64,000 nucleotides of DNA from Streptomyces yatensis (GCF_018069625.1 NZ_CP072941.1:2728001-2792000), one strand, 5' to 3'. Shown: positions 23,845-34,361, counted from the first letter of the stretch. Notes: generated by a model not told the origin, from the letters alone. Numbers and translations: made by a program.

Positions 23845-24090
23845 GATGCCCAGAACGCACCTTCCGGCGCGTCCTGGCCCCTCTGGACGCCGATGCCCTG
23901 GACGAGGCGACCTGCGCATACGTTGCGGACATCACCCGCGGCACCGTGCCGGCGCCCGAGATCCCGCCCACCCCCGGGGCCGGCGGAACGCGGACAGCGC
24001 CGTGCCGCCCAGCGTGCGGACCAGCATCCGGCGCCGGACGGGCTACTGCCCGCCGCGGCCCTCGACGGCAACACCCGTAGTCGGCGCTCG
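23845..24090 (+). pseudogene. Probable remnant of an ISAs1-family transposase
   Basis: One plus-strand frame reads CPERTFRRVLAPLDADALDE, which resembles the PSE-T-RRVLARLDADALD block of actinobacterial ISAs1 transposases. About 120 bases later another frame reads LLPAAALDGNTRSRRS, resembling the downstream VDGKTLRGSR block. The frame changes and the lack of start, stop and terminal repeats indicate a short decayed fragment. It fills the 335-base gap between DedA and the TetR gene. Confidence 0.45.
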
Positions 24091-24092
24091 GC

Positions 24093-24713
24093 TCAGTTGT
24101 CGAGCGCGCCCATGGACTGGTCGAGAAGCGAGGCCAGGCTTTTGGTTCCATCGCAGGCGAGCCACGCTTGGGTGGCCGCGTCGAGGCAGGCGAGACCTGC
24201 ACCGACGAGCGCAGCCGCCACGGGGTCGTGGGGCGAGGAAGACCGGCCGAGCCGTCGGCACATCTCCGGATCCAGCAGTTCGTGCCAGCGCTGTTGCTTC
24301 TCCCAATGCCGGGCCTTCAGCGAGGGTGTCTCGCACATCATGGTGAAGAACCGGAGGGAGCGGTCGGGCTCGCCCGCGTGCTCTTCGGTTACGACGTCGA
24401 ACGCATGACGAAGGGCGGTCCACGGCCGCTCCTCGTCAGGCCGTGAGGTGAACGCGGAGGCGACGCGCCGGCCCAGTCCATGGAGGCCGTCGAGCGCGAC
24501 GTCCTCTTTGGTCTTGAAGTAGCGGAAGAACGTCGCGCGCGAGAGTCCGGCCTCGGCGGCAATCTGGTCGACGGTGGTGTTGTCGAAGCCTTGGCCGTCG
24601 AACAGCCGTGACGCTACGGCGACCACTTCAGCCTTCATGACCTCGCGGGCCAGGCTTCGCAGCGGGCGTGCCGCAACCGAGTGGCCGCTCGGGTCGGGCG
24701 AGGTATTCATCAC
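24093..24713 (-). CDS. TetR family transcriptional regulator
   Basis: The 206-residue protein has a TetR helix-turn-helix: VVAVASRLFDGQGFDNTTVD followed by QIAAEAGLSRATFFRYFKTK near residues 50-70. The C-terminal half is of the common actinobacterial type with RWHELLDPEMCRRL and a hydrophobic AALVGAGLACLDAATQAW helix. Start is ATG 24713 or 24710, both preceded by GAGTGTG. It is divergent from a small NTF2-like protein across 132 bases containing two 15-bp palindromic sites, so regulation of that gene is likely. Confidence 0.9.
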   Translation of the reverse strand: MMNTSPDPSGHSVAARPLRSLAREVMKAEVVAVASRLFDGQGFDNTTVDQIAAEAGLSRATFFRYFKTKEDVALDGLHGLGRRVASAFTSRPDEERPWTALRHAFDVVTEEHAGEPDRSLRFFTMMCETPSLKARHWEKQQRWHELLDPEMCRRLGRSSSPHDPVAAALVGAGLACLDAATQAWLACDGTKSLASLLDQSMGALDN

Positions 24714-24742
24714 ACTCCAGCGTAGCCGTCAGCGGGACTTTC

Positions 24743-24775
24743 TGAGACTGAGTCTTGGTTTGATACTGCGTCTCA
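24743..24775. promoter_or_regulatory. Twin 15-bp TetR-type operators, 18 bp apart
   Basis: TGAGACTGAGTCTTG (24743-24757) and TGATACTGCGTCTCA (24761-24775) share the pattern TGA-AC-TG-GT-T. The second is a near-perfect palindrome with arms TGAtAC/GTcTCA around TGC. Centres are 18 bp apart, close to a common spacing for two TetR dimers. They lie between the divergent TetR and NTF2-like genes. Confidence 0.6.
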
Positions 24776-24845
24776 GATCGATCGGGAAGACGACTTGACC
24801 CACGGTCAGGCGCACCGACCAGATCTCACGCAACGAGGAGTAGCC

Positions 24846-25268
24846 ATGAGCACCTCTACCCAGCAGCGCGCCGCCTTCGAGTCCTTCCTCGACGGCATGC
24901 ACAGCGCGGACAACGACGCCATCGCCCGTAACCTCGCCGAGAACGTGGTGCTGAACAGTCCGTTCCTCTCCGAGCCGATCACCGGCCACGAGGCAGTCGC
25001 GAACGTCCTGAAGACCGTCAGCAGGCTGGCCGACGACCTCACCGTGGAAGAGATCCTCAGCGGTGAGACCCACCACGCCGCGTTCTTTCGACTGCGGATC
25101 GAAGACACCGAAGTCAACGGAATGGACTACGCCCGACTCGATGCGGACAACAAGATTGCGGAGCTGTCCGTGCTGTGGCGCCCGCTGCCGTCCATCGTTG
25201 AGATGCAGGGACACATTGCGCCGATCATCGGTGTGCCGGCTCTGGAACTGCGCACGAAGGGGGAGTGA
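24846..25268 (+). CDS. NTF2-like (SnoaL-fold) protein
   Basis: The 140-residue protein has the cone-shaped NTF2 pattern: an N-terminal helix pair (AAFESFLDGMHSADNDAIAR), then NLAENVVLNSPF, ITGHEAVANVL, and strands ending in AELSVLWRPLPSIVEM. Such domains serve as isomerases, cyclases or ligand-binding proteins. GAGGAG lies eight bases before ATG 24846. It faces a TetR gene with two shared operator-like sites. Although it lies near the spore-pigment cluster it is on the far side of the divergent monooxygenase and its sequence gives no reason to call it a polyketide cyclase. Confidence 0.8.
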   Translation: MSTSTQQRAAFESFLDGMHSADNDAIARNLAENVVLNSPFLSEPITGHEAVANVLKTVSRLADDLTVEEILSGETHHAAFFRLRIEDTEVNGMDYARLDADNKIAELSVLWRPLPSIVEMQGHIAPIIGVPALELRTKGE

Positions 25269-25529
25269 CGACGAAGACAGTGACCCTACGCCCGTACGGG
25301 CGAGGCGGAAGGCTTGTTCCGCGCCGGAGAAGAGGGCGTCGTCGGCTTGGGCGGTGCGGATCGTGCGGCGCTCGGTGCGCCCGTGCCCGCGGTCGTCCTC
25401 GGTCTCGGTCGGAGGGGACAAGGGAGCACCCCCGGCCCGGCGCCCGGCGCCGCGTCCCACGGCTCCAGGCGGGTGGCGCCCGGAAGCGGGGTGGCGTCCG
25501 GACGCCGATGGCCTCCGGGAAGAGCGGGG

Positions 25530-27173
25530 TCAGCCGTTCAGGCTCAGTACTTCTCGCAGCGCACGCGTCACCGCGGCCTCCGGGTCGGGCACCGACCGCT
25601 CCACCCGCCAGGCGACGAAGCCGTCGGGGCGGACCAGGACGGCCCCGTCGGGGGCGGTGCCGTGGAGTTCGGCCCAGTCCACGCCCGGTTCGGGGGCGAG
25701 TTCATGGTCCGGTCCGTCGCCCACCCGGTAGCAGTCCAGCGGTACGCCGAGGGTGTCGGCGGCGCGGTGGCCCGCCTCGTACCAGGAGGACCCGCCCGGC
25801 CCGGTGAGCAGCACGCAGGTGCGCTCGTACAGGTCGAGGGTGGACAGCCGCACCCCGCAGCGGTGCACCCACATATGGGGCGCGCGGCTGCCGGGCTCGG
25901 CCGAGACCATGAAGTGGTCGGGCACCGCGGGCGCGGCGGCGTCGGCACCGACGACCGCGCCGCGCACATAGCGGTAGCCCATCGCGACGGCCATGACATT
26001 GCTCTGCGGGCCCCGGTCCTCGCTGGCGGGCGCCGAATAGCCGGGGTGGCTGTGCTCGGCCGAACGGGCGGCGGCGCGGGCGCTGGTGGCCTGGGCGACC
26101 GGGCGCCGCTCCATGCCGTAGGTCTCCAGCAGGCCGGGACCCGCCCAGCCGCCCATGACGGCGGCGATCTTCCACGCCAGGTTGTGGGCGTCCTGGATAC
26201 CGGTGTTGGAGCCGAAGGCACCGGTGGGCGACATCTCGTGCGCGGAGTCCCCGGCGAGGAAGACCCGGCCGTCGGAGTAGCGGTCCGCCACCCGCTCGGC
26301 CGCGTGCCAGGGGGCCTTTCCGGTGACCTCGACCTCCAGGTCGGGCATGCCGACGGCGGTACGGATGTGCTGGGCGCAGCGCTCGTCGGTGAACTCCTCC
26401 AGCGCCTCGCCGCGCTCGGGGTGCCAGGGGGCGTGGAAGACCCACTGCTCCTGGTTGTCGACGGGCAGCAGCGCCCCGTCCGCCTCCGGGTTGGTGAGGT
26501 AGCAGGCGATGAAGTGGCGGTCGCCGACCGCGTCCGCGAGCCGCTTGGCGCGGAAGGTGATGGACACGTTGTGGAACAGCTCGCCGCGGCCGCTCTGCTC
26601 GACGCCGAGCGCCTCGCGCACCGGGCTGCGGGGGCCGTCGGCGGCGATGAGGTAGTCGGCGCGGACCGTGGAGCGCTCTTCGGACCTGCGGTCCAGGAGC
26701 ACGGCGGTGACCCCGTCCGCGTCCTGTTCGAAGGAGATCAGCTCGGTGGAGAACCGCAGATCGCCACCGAGATCCTGGGCCGCGCTGAGCAGCACCGGCT
26801 CCAGGTCGTTCTGGCTGCACAGACACCATCCGGCAGGGCTGATCCGGGCGGCCTTGCCACCCGGGTCCATCTCCCGGAAGAGCCAGTTGCCCTCCGTGCC
26901 GGTCAGCGACGGGGTCTGCAGGATTCCGTGGTTGTCGGCCAGGACGGACGCGGCCTCGCGGATCGCGGGCTCGACTCCGGCGGTGCGGAACAGCTCCATC
27001 GTCCGGATGTTGTTCCCCCGTCCGCGCGGGTGGTGCGAGGTGCGCGGGTGTTTTTCGACCAGTAGATGACCGATCCCCAGTCGGCCCAGGAACAGTGAGG
27101 CGGACAGGCCCACCAGGGAGCCGCCCGCGATGAGGACGGGCACACGCTCAGCATTGTCGGCAAGACGGTTCAT
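25530..27173 (-). CDS. whiE-ORFVIII: FAD-dependent aromatic hydroxylase of spore pigment (WhiE ORFVIII-like)
   Basis: The 547-residue flavoprotein starts VPVLIAGGSLVGLSASLFLG (FAD motif), with HHPRGRGNNIRTMELFR typical of aromatic polyketide hydroxylases, DYLIAADGPRSPVRE and GRVFLAGDSAHEMSPTGAFG. The C-terminal thioredoxin-like extension is present (DLYERTCVLLTGPGG). It is divergent from the seven-gene polyketide set, just as ORFVIII is in the S. coelicolor whiE locus, where this gene is transcribed late in spores. It should oxidise the pigment aglycone. The start ATG 27173 matches the family N-terminus; the longer upstream frame runs through the shared promoter. Confidence 0.9.
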   Translation of the reverse strand: MNRLADNAERVPVLIAGGSLVGLSASLFLGRLGIGHLLVEKHPRTSHHPRGRGNNIRTMELFRTAGVEPAIREAASVLADNHGILQTPSLTGTEGNWLFREMDPGGKAARISPAGWCLCSQNDLEPVLLSAAQDLGGDLRFSTELISFEQDADGVTAVLLDRRSEERSTVRADYLIAADGPRSPVREALGVEQSGRGELFHNVSITFRAKRLADAVGDRHFIACYLTNPEADGALLPVDNQEQWVFHAPWHPERGEALEEFTDERCAQHIRTAVGMPDLEVEVTGKAPWHAAERVADRYSDGRVFLAGDSAHEMSPTGAFGSNTGIQDAHNLAWKIAAVMGGWAGPGLLETYGMERRPVAQATSARAAARSAEHSHPGYSAPASEDRGPQSNVMAVAMGYRYVRGAVVGADAAAPAVPDHFMVSAEPGSRAPHMWVHRCGVRLSTLDLYERTCVLLTGPGGSSWYEAGHRAADTLGVPLDCYRVGDGPDHELAPEPGVDWAELHGTAPDGAVLVRPDGFVAWRVERSVPDPEAAVTRALREVLSLNG

Positions 27174-27338
27174 TGTGCTGCTATGCCCGGTGTTTCCGGG
27201 CTCTTCCGGGACGCTGACGAGGCGTTCGCTCGGATGGCTCACATATCTCGCGCCATTGGTGGGTGCACCCCACGATCGTCTAACGGGCGGGTGTCCTCGA
27301 TGCCCGGAAGGACGCGTCCGCGAAATAAGGAGTGGAAT
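27174..27338. promoter_or_regulatory. Divergent promoter region of the spore-pigment cluster
   Basis: The 165 bases between ORFVIII and ORFI must hold both promoters. A perfect palindrome GGGTGCACCC occurs at 27261-27270. AAGGAG at 27326-27331 is the ORFI ribosome site. In S. coelicolor the ORFVIII promoter depends on SigF; I could not identify a convincing SigF hexamer pair by eye. Confidence 0.6.
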
Positions 27339-28517
27339 ATGAGCACCCTGTCCGACATTCCGGAGACCACGGTGAACCAATCGCCGACCACCGTGGAATC
27401 CGCTCTCACCGACACCAGATTGCGCGTCGTCTTGCTGGTGCAGGTCAACAGCGGTGCCGAGCAGCGCTTTCTGCGTGCCTATGACCAGTTGTCCCAGCAG
27501 GTGGCCGCGGTGCCCGGGCACATCAGCGACCAGCTCTGCCAGTCGATCGAGAACCCCTCCCAGTGGCTGATCACCAGCGAATGGGAAAGCGCCCCTCCGT
27601 TCCTGGCCTGGGTGGACTCTCCCGCGCACCGGGAGATGGTCAAGCCCTTCCACGGCTGTGTCGAGGACACCCGCTCGCTGCGGTTCAGCATTCTGCGGGA
27701 GACCCTGACCGCCGGATCCGCGCCGGTCGATGTGACCACCCGGGGTGTCGACGCCGCGCTGCGGGTCGGCGACGGGCTGGTCCGGCAGGCGCTGACCTTC
27801 ACCGTGAACCCCGGCAGCGAGGACACCGTCGCCAAGATCCTCGCCGACTACGCCTCACCGGAGGCACGGGTCGACGAGACCACCCGGCTCTCCCGCACCT
27901 CCGTCTTCATGAGCGGCAACCGGGTCGTACGGGCCGTGGAGGTCAAGGGCGATCTGACCGCGGCACTGCGCTTCGTGGCCCGGCAGCCGGAGATCAAGGC
28001 CGTCGAGGAGGCCATCAATCCGTATCTGGAGGAGGACCGCAACCTCGACGACCCCAGCTCGGCACGGGAGTTCTTCGCCCGGGCCTCGCTGCCGGTGGTC
28101 CACCACATGACGGCCGGCGGACCGCGCCCCGCCCAGGGCGTCCACCGGCACGCGCTGCTCTACCCGGTCAAGACCGGCTGCGGACCGGCGGTGGCCAGTC
28201 TGCTGGCCCGGCAGGACGAGCTGGCGGTGAACAAGGAGATGACCGCCGAGCAGTCCGCGAAGGCCCTGCTGAGCAGCACCATCTTCCAGCGTGACGACAT
28301 CGTGGTCCGGCTGGTGGACCTGAGCGTGCCGCTGGACCGGCACCCCGCCATGGCGGCCGGCGTGAGCGGACGGCGGGCGGCCGCGGTGCTGGGCCGCCTC
28401 CTCGACCTCGGGGCGGACGGGGCGGTGATCGACCTGTCCGTGGACGACGGGCTGCGCCGCTTCCTCGCCGACTGCGACATGACCCCGATCACCGACCGCC
28501 AAGCGGCGGACCACTGA
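27339..28517 (+). CDS. whiE-ORFI: SchA/CurD-like spore-pigment protein (WhiE ORFI-like)
   Basis: The 392-residue protein opens with an antibiotic-biosynthesis-monooxygenase-like ferredoxin fold ([20 protein letters not shown], then [21 protein letters not shown] and [14 protein letters not shown]). It is followed by two SchA/CurD-type repeats ([20 protein letters not shown] and [20 protein letters not shown]). This architecture is characteristic of the first gene of whiE, cur and sch spore-pigment clusters. Its role is proposed in cyclisation or in retaining the pigment, but remains poorly defined. AAGGAG eight bases before ATG 27339 sets the start. The gene leads the ORFI-VII transcript. Confidence 0.9.
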   Translation: MSTLSDIPETTVNQSPTTVESALTDTRLRVVLLVQVNSGAEQRFLRAYDQLSQQVAAVPGHISDQLCQSIENPSQWLITSEWESAPPFLAWVDSPAHREMVKPFHGCVEDTRSLRFSILRETLTAGSAPVDVTTRGVDAALRVGDGLVRQALTFTVNPGSEDTVAKILADYASPEARVDETTRLSRTSVFMSGNRVVRAVEVKGDLTAALRFVARQPEIKAVEEAINPYLEEDRNLDDPSSAREFFARASLPVVHHMTAGGPRPAQGVHRHALLYPVKTGCGPAVASLLARQDELAVNKEMTAEQSAKALLSSTIFQRDDIVVRLVDLSVPLDRHPAMAAGVSGRRAAAVLGRLLDLGADGAVIDLSVDDGLRRFLADCDMTPITDRQAADH

Positions 28518-28588
28518 CGCCCCTCTCCCCCTTCACCTTCCCACCCCCTGTGGCGCGGACCGCGCAACGCTACCTGGAGGAACTCATC

Positions 28589-28996
28589 ATGACCACGCAG
28601 CCCCCTCTCGTCGTCGACCTCGCCGCGGTCGCCCCCAACCGCCGGCGCGGTGGCGATGTGCGCGCCATGCTCACACCGCCGCTGGTGGGCGCCACGAGCG
28701 GCTTCATGGGGATGGCCATCGTGGGGCCCGGTGAACGGGTCACCGAGCACTACCACCCGTACTCCGAGGAGTTCGTGTACGTCGTCAGCGGCGACATGGA
28801 GGTGGACCTGGACGGCGAGGCGCATCCGCTCCGCCCCGACCAGGCGATCCTGATCCCCATCAATGTGCGGCACCGGTTCCGCAACGTGGGCAGCACCGAG
28901 GCCCGGATGGTCTTCCACCTCGGCCCCCTGGCGCCGCGCCCCGAGCTCGGCCATGTGGACACGGAGTCCGCCGAACCCGCCGAGGCGACGTCGTGA
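28589..28996 (+). CDS. whiE-ORFII: Cupin-domain spore-pigment protein (WhiE ORFII-like)
   Basis: The 135-residue single-cupin protein has motif 1 as [20 protein letters not shown] (metal His and Glu) and motif 2 as [12 protein letters not shown] with the final His. Cupins in spore-pigment clusters assist cyclisation or oxidation of the polyketide chain. CTGGAGG lies nine bases before ATG 28589. The last codons overlap the ketosynthase GTG by four bases. An acidic C-terminal tail ([11 protein letters not shown]) has no known role. Confidence 0.92.
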   Translation: MTTQPPLVVDLAAVAPNRRRGGDVRAMLTPPLVGATSGFMGMAIVGPGERVTEHYHPYSEEFVYVVSGDMEVDLDGEAHPLRPDQAILIPINVRHRFRNVGSTEARMVFHLGPLAPRPELGHVDTESAEPAEATS

Positions 28997-30261
28997 CCCG
29001 ACGGGTGGTGGTCACCGGGCTCGGTGTCGTCGCCCCCGGGGGTGTGGGCGTTCCCGCGTTCTGGGACATGCTCACCGCGGGCCGTACGGCCACCCGCAAC
29101 ATCACGCTCTTCGACGCGGAGCGGTTCCGCTCCCGGATCGCCGCCGAATGCGATTTCGACCCGCTGGCCGGCGGTCTGACCTTCGAGCAGATCGAACGCT
29201 CGGACCGCTATGTGCAGTTCGCGCTGGTGGCGGCGCAGGAAGCGGTCCGGGACTCCGGGCTGGACCTCCAGGCGCTCAACCCCTGGCGGATAGGGGTCTC
29301 CCTGGGCAGCGCGGTCGCCGCCTCCACCCGGCTGGAGCAGGACTACGTCAAGGTCAGCGACGCCGGGGAGCACTGGGATGTGGACCACCGCAAGGCGGGT
29401 CCGCATCTGCAGCACGCGTTCTCACCGAGCGCGCTGTCCTCCGGGGTGGCGGAGCTGACCGGTGCGCAGGGCCCCGTGCAGTCCGTCTCCACCGGCTGCA
29501 CCTCCGGTCTCGACGCGATCGGATACGCCTTCCAGGCGATCGAGGAGCGGCGGGCCGATGTGTGCATCGCCGGGGCCGCGGACTCGCCGATCACCCCGCT
29601 GACCGTGGCCTGCTTCGACTCGATCAAGGCCACCTCCGCGAACAACGACAACGCGGCCACCGCCTCGCGGCCGTTCGACGCCCACCGGGACGGCTTCGTC
29701 CTCGGCGAGGGCGCCGCCGTGCTGGTCCTGGAGGAGCTGGAGCACGCCCGGGCCCGGGGGGCGCGGGTCTACTGCGAGTTCCGGGGCTTCGCCACCTACG
29801 GCAACGCGTACCACATGACCGGTCTGACGCGGGAGGGGCTGGAGATGTCCGAGGCGATCGACCACGCGCTCGGCCACGCCCGCGTCAACAGCGACGAGAT
29901 CGACTACGTCAACGCGCACGGCTCGGGCACCAAGCAGAACGACCGGCATGAGACGGCGGCCGTGAAGCGGTCCCTGGGCGAGCACGCGTACAAGACCCCC
30001 ATGAGCTCGATCAAGTCCATGGTGGGCCATTCCCTGGGGGCGATCGGCGCCATCGAGGTGGTCGCCTGCGCCATGGCGCTCGCCCATGGCGTGGTGCCGC
30101 CGACGGCCAACTACGAGACCCCCGACCCCGAATGCGACCTCGACTATGTCCCGCGCACCGCCCGCGCCCTCCCGCTGCGCAATGTGCTGTCGGTCGGCAG
30201 CGGGTTCGGCGGCTTCCAGTCCGCGGTGGTGCTGGGCCGGACGGACGGGAGGGCGGCATGA
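28993..30261 (+). CDS. whiE-ORFIII: Ketosynthase alpha of minimal type II PKS (WhiE ORFIII-like)
   Basis: The 422-residue beta-ketoacyl synthase begins [15 protein letters not shown] and has the catalytic cysteine at residue 169 in [14 protein letters not shown]. The histidines sit in [14 protein letters not shown] and SMVGHSLGA, with the conserved Lys in SSIKSMVG. It condenses malonyl units with the chain-length factor encoded next to build the spore-pigment polyketide, probably a 24-carbon chain as for WhiE (from knowledge of the family). GTG 28993 overlaps the cupin stop. The stop overlaps the chain-length-factor ATG by four bases. Confidence 0.96.
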   Translation: MTRRVVVTGLGVVAPGGVGVPAFWDMLTAGRTATRNITLFDAERFRSRIAAECDFDPLAGGLTFEQIERSDRYVQFALVAAQEAVRDSGLDLQALNPWRIGVSLGSAVAASTRLEQDYVKVSDAGEHWDVDHRKAGPHLQHAFSPSALSSGVAELTGAQGPVQSVSTGCTSGLDAIGYAFQAIEERRADVCIAGAADSPITPLTVACFDSIKATSANNDNAATASRPFDAHRDGFVLGEGAAVLVLEELEHARARGARVYCEFRGFATYGNAYHMTGLTREGLEMSEAIDHALGHARVNSDEIDYVNAHGSGTKQNDRHETAAVKRSLGEHAYKTPMSSIKSMVGHSLGAIGAIEVVACAMALAHGVVPPTANYETPDPECDLDYVPRTARALPLRNVLSVGSGFGGFQSAVVLGRTDGRAA

Positions 30262-31507
30262 ACGCGGCGATGAACACCCGGAACCGGGGCGCGGCCATCA
30301 CGGGCATCGGTGTGATCGCCCCGGGCGGGGTGGGCACCGATGCCTTCTGGAAGGCGACCCGGGAGGGGATCCCCTGCCTCGACCGGATCTCCCGCGAGGG
30401 CAGCGGGCACTTTCCGGTCCGGATCGGCGGCCAGGTCCGCGGCTTCGATCCGGGGTCGATGATCGAGGAGCGCTTCCTCGTCCAGACCGACCGCTTCACC
30501 CACTTCGCGATGGCCTCGGCCGATCTCGCGCTGGACGACGCCCGGCTGCCGGTGGACGACATGTCGCCGTTCGCGATCGGCGTGGTGACCGCCTCCGGTT
30601 CCGGGGGCGGTGAGTTCGGCCAGCGCGAGCTGCAGCAGCTCTACGGCAAGGGGCCGCGCTATGTGGGCCCGTACCAGTCCATCGCGTGGTTCTACGCGGC
30701 CAGCACCGGCCAGGTCTCCATCCGCGGCGGGTTCAAGGGCCCCTGCGGAGTGGTGGCCAACGACGAGGCCGGCGGTCTTGACGCGCTCGCGCACGCCCGC
30801 CGGTCCATCCGGCGGGGGGCGGACGCGATGGTGGCCGGCGCCTCCGAGGCATCGCTGGCGCCGTACTCCATCGTCTGCATGCTCGGCTGGGACGAGCTGA
30901 GCCGGGCCCGCGACGCGGGCCGGGCCTATCTGCCGTTCACCGAGGACGCCTGCGGATTCGCGCCCGGCGAGGGCGGGGCGATGCTGGTCGTGGAGGAGGA
31001 GGGGGCCGCCCGGCGCCGCGGGGTGCGGATCCGGGGCTTCATCGCCGGATACGGCTCGACCTTCACCGGGGCCTCCCGGTGGGAGCGGTCCCGGGAGGGG
31101 CTCGCCCAGGCCATCCGGGTCGCCCTGGAGGACGCGCAGTGCGCGCCGGAGGAGATCGACATGGTCTTCGCCGACGCGCTCGGCGTGCCCGAGGCCGACC
31201 GTGCCGAGGCGCTGGCCATCGCCGACGCCCTCGGGCCGCACGGCACCCGGGTCCCGGTGACCGCGCCGAAGACCGGCTTCGGCCGGGTGCACTGCGCGGC
31301 CCCCACGCTCGACGTGGTGGCCGCCGTGCTCTCCATGGAGCACCGCGTCGTGCCCCCGACCCCGTACGTCACCGACGTCTGCCATGAGCTCGACCTGGTC
31401 ACCCGCAGCTCCCGGCCCGCCGAGCCGCGGACGGCGCTGGTGCTCAGCCGAGGGCTCATGGGTTGCAACGCGGCGCTCGTGCTCCGCGGACCGGAAGGAG
31501 ATTACTG

Positions 31508-31508
<1 letters not shown>
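30258..31508 (+). CDS. whiE-ORFIV: Chain-length factor, ketosynthase beta (WhiE ORFIV-like)
   Basis: This 416-residue partner of the ketosynthase lacks the active-site cysteine: the equivalent segment reads [14 protein letters not shown], with Glu170 where ketosynthases have Cys and where many chain-length factors have Gln. [16 protein letters not shown] and [20 protein letters not shown] follow the family pattern. It forms a heterodimer with the alpha subunit and helps set chain length. ATG 30258 overlaps the upstream stop, but ATG 30270 is also possible. The Glu substitution could influence malonyl decarboxylation; whether it is general for spore-pigment clusters would need an alignment. 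Confidence 0.95.
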
Positions 31509-32564
<1,056 letters not shown>

Positions 32565-32584
32565 CGGAGCCGTCCCGCCGCACG

Positions 32585-32619
32585 GGGCCGCCGACGGAGT
32601 TCACACCTCCCGGCGGCCC
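32585..32619 (+). terminator. Terminator of the spore-pigment operon
   Basis: GGGCCGCCG (32585-32593) pairs perfectly with CGGCGGCCC (32611-32619), with a 17-base loop, followed by TTTCC. It begins 20 bases after the last cyclase stop. Confidence 0.75.
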
Positions 32620-32886
32620 TTTCCTTATGCCCGGCGAGCGAAAATCTCACACTACTGGGCTCATCGGAATGATGTCTGCCGAAAAGGTGAAAGGACGTCA
32701 GTCCATTCGCGCGGCAAATGAGTGATCATTGCGCTTATCTACACCCAGAGGGCTTACAACGGAGCAGATCGCAGGCCGCGCCGAGTGGCAGGGGGAGCTC
32801 TCGTCGCTGACGGTGGATAAGACGCCGATGCGATCCCTTTATCTGGCAAATAGTCAGTATCGCGACGGCGCCGGAAGGAATGACTC
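32620..32886. other. AT-richer leader region upstream of the cell-wall protein gene
   Basis: These 267 bases are less GC-rich than their surroundings and contain no plausible gene. They end in GGAAGGAATGACTC, the ribosome site of the gene at 32887. A long leader or several promoters is likely. I looked for known riboswitch cores and saw none I could name. Confidence 0.5.
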
Positions 32887-33456
32887 ATGCGATCTACTCG
32901 CGCACTCTTCACCGGGGCGGCGATTGCCGCCACCCTGACCCTGGGCGCCCCCGCCGCCGCGTTCGCCGCCGACGTCTCGGACCCGGGCGGTCACGGTGGG
33001 TACTCGAGCAGCCAGGAGTCCTCCGAGGACGGCTACGGCCAGGGCGGCAGCTCCTGGAAGGACAAGGACGACCACGGTCGCGAGGACGGCCGGGAAGACC
33101 ACGGCAAGGAAGAAGAGCACGGCAAGGAAGAGATGAAGGGCAAGGACGAGGGCGGCGAGCGCGACTGGTCCTCCTCCCACGGCAAGGACGAGGACCGCGA
33201 CTTCGACCACGGCAAGGACGAGGGCCGGGAGCACGAGCGCGAGTGGGACGGCAAGAAGGACGACCACGACTGGTCCGGCGGATCCTGGAAGGACCACGAG
33301 AAGGGCGAGAAGCCGCGCGGTGGCGTCCACACCGGTGGTGGCGGCATGGCCACCACGGGCAGCGGCATGGCCGCCGGCTCCGTCCTGCTCCTCGGTGGTC
33401 TGGGCGCCGGCGCCTACGCCCTGCGTCGCCGCAAGCCGACCGGCACCGCGATCTGA
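32887..33456 (+). CDS. Cell-wall-anchored charged protein, probable sortase substrate
   Basis: The 189-residue protein starts with a signal peptide (ALFTGAAIAATLTLGAPAAA, cleavage after AFA). The middle 110 residues are extremely hydrophilic, dominated by Lys, Glu, Asp, His and Gly (DHGREDGREDHGKEEEHGKE and similar). The C-terminus has MATTG, a hydrophobic helix (GSVLLLGGLGAGAYAL) and a basic RRRK tail. This is a sortase sorting signal with MATTG in the place of the LAxTG or LPxTG motif. The neighbouring class F sortase is the likely transpeptidase. The mature protein would be wall-bound and polyampholytic; metal or water binding is possible but unproven. Confidence 0.82.
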   Translation: MRSTRALFTGAAIAATLTLGAPAAAFAADVSDPGGHGGYSSSQESSEDGYGQGGSSWKDKDDHGREDGREDHGKEEEHGKEEMKGKDEGGERDWSSSHGKDEDRDFDHGKDEGREHEREWDGKKDDHDWSGGSWKDHEKGEKPRGGVHTGGGGMATTGSGMAAGSVLLLGGLGAGAYALRRRKPTGTAI

Positions 33457-33479
33457 GCCTGACGCTTTCGTAATTCCGT

Positions 33480-33520
33480 GCTGCCGTGGCACCTCCGCCG
33501 AGCGGTGGTGCCACGGCAGC
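33480..33520 (+). terminator. Strong hairpin after the cell-wall protein gene
   Basis: GCTGCCGTGGCACC (33480-33493) pairs perfectly with GGTGCCACGGCAGC (33507-33520); the 13-base loop can add four more pairs. It lies between the substrate and sortase genes, so the sortase may be transcribed separately or by attenuation. Confidence 0.8.
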
Positions 33521-33573
33521 GCCACGAGCGCTGTGAAAAGCGGCCGTGAGAAAAGCACCGTAAGAAAGGCGCT

Positions 33574-34320
33574 GTGAGAAAGGCGAACACCCCTATGGGA
33601 AAGCCGGCCAAGCAGGGCGCTGCCGACAGCAACACCCGCATCCTCCGCTGGGCCGCCGCGTCGGCCCTCATCGGCGTATTCCTCATCTACAACTCCGTCG
33701 ACGCCGCCTCGCAGAACACCCCGGCGTCGGCCCGGCCCGCGGCCAGCGCCCCGGCGTCCATCTCCGAACCGGAGAGCGACACTTCGGCCGAGGACGACTA
33801 CGCGGACTCCCCGGAGTCGACGGCCGCCCCCGAGTCCCGTCCGGGACCCGCGCTGCCGCGCTCCCCCGCGTCCCATCTGGACATCCCCTCGATCGGCGTG
33901 AGCGCGCCCTTCACCCCCCTCTCGCTGGACGTGTCGGGTGTGCTGGTGCCGCCTCCGGACACCGAGCAGAACCTGGTGGGCTGGTACGAGGGCGGCCCCT
34001 CCCCCGGTGAACGCGGCAATGCCATCGTGGCCGGGCACGTGGACACCAAGATCGGCCCGGCGGTGTTCGCCACCCTCAGCCAGCTCAAGCCGCAGGGCAA
34101 GGTGGCCATCACCCGCGAGGACGGGATCGTCGCGACCTTCGTCGTCGACAAGATCAAGACGTTCAAGAAGAACGCCTTCCCGGACCAGAAGGTGTACGGG
34201 GACACCCCCAATGCCCAGCTGCGGCTGATCACCTGCGGCGGGGCCTATGACCACACGGCCAAGGACTACACGGCCAATGTGGTGGTGTTCGCGCACCTCA
34301 GCTCGTACCGCTACAGCTGA
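33574..34320 (+). CDS. Class F sortase
   Basis: The 248-residue protein has a cytoplasmic start, one N-terminal membrane helix (ASALIGVFLIYNS) and a Ser/Pro/Glu-rich stalk. The sortase barrel runs from about residue 105 (LDIPSIGVSAPFTPL) to the end. The catalytic His is in AIVAGHVDT and the catalytic Cys in LRLITCGGAYD; the Arg position is less clear in YTANVVVFAHL. Class F sortases of actinobacteria attach proteins to peptidoglycan, with poorly known substrates. GTG 33574 and ATG 33595 both have AAAGG upstream. The MATTG-bearing protein next door is the obvious candidate substrate. Confidence 0.9.
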   Translation: MRKANTPMGKPAKQGAADSNTRILRWAAASALIGVFLIYNSVDAASQNTPASARPAASAPASISEPESDTSAEDDYADSPESTAAPESRPGPALPRSPASHLDIPSIGVSAPFTPLSLDVSGVLVPPPDTEQNLVGWYEGGPSPGERGNAIVAGHVDTKIGPAVFATLSQLKPQGKVAITREDGIVATFVVDKIKTFKKNAFPDQKVYGDTPNAQLRLITCGGAYDHTAKDYTANVVVFAHLSSYRYS

Positions 34321-34361
34321 CGGACCGATATCAGCTGACGGACCGGCAGCCGACAAGCCGA

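Noticed and set aside
27174..27653. Extension of the WhiE ORFVIII-like gene to 27653
   Set aside because: It would cover the divergent promoter and the ORFI start; the FAD motif begins right after 27173.
32620..32886. Possible riboswitch (c-di-AMP or cobalamin) before the wall protein
   Set aside because: No recognisable conserved core was seen; only an AT-richer leader.
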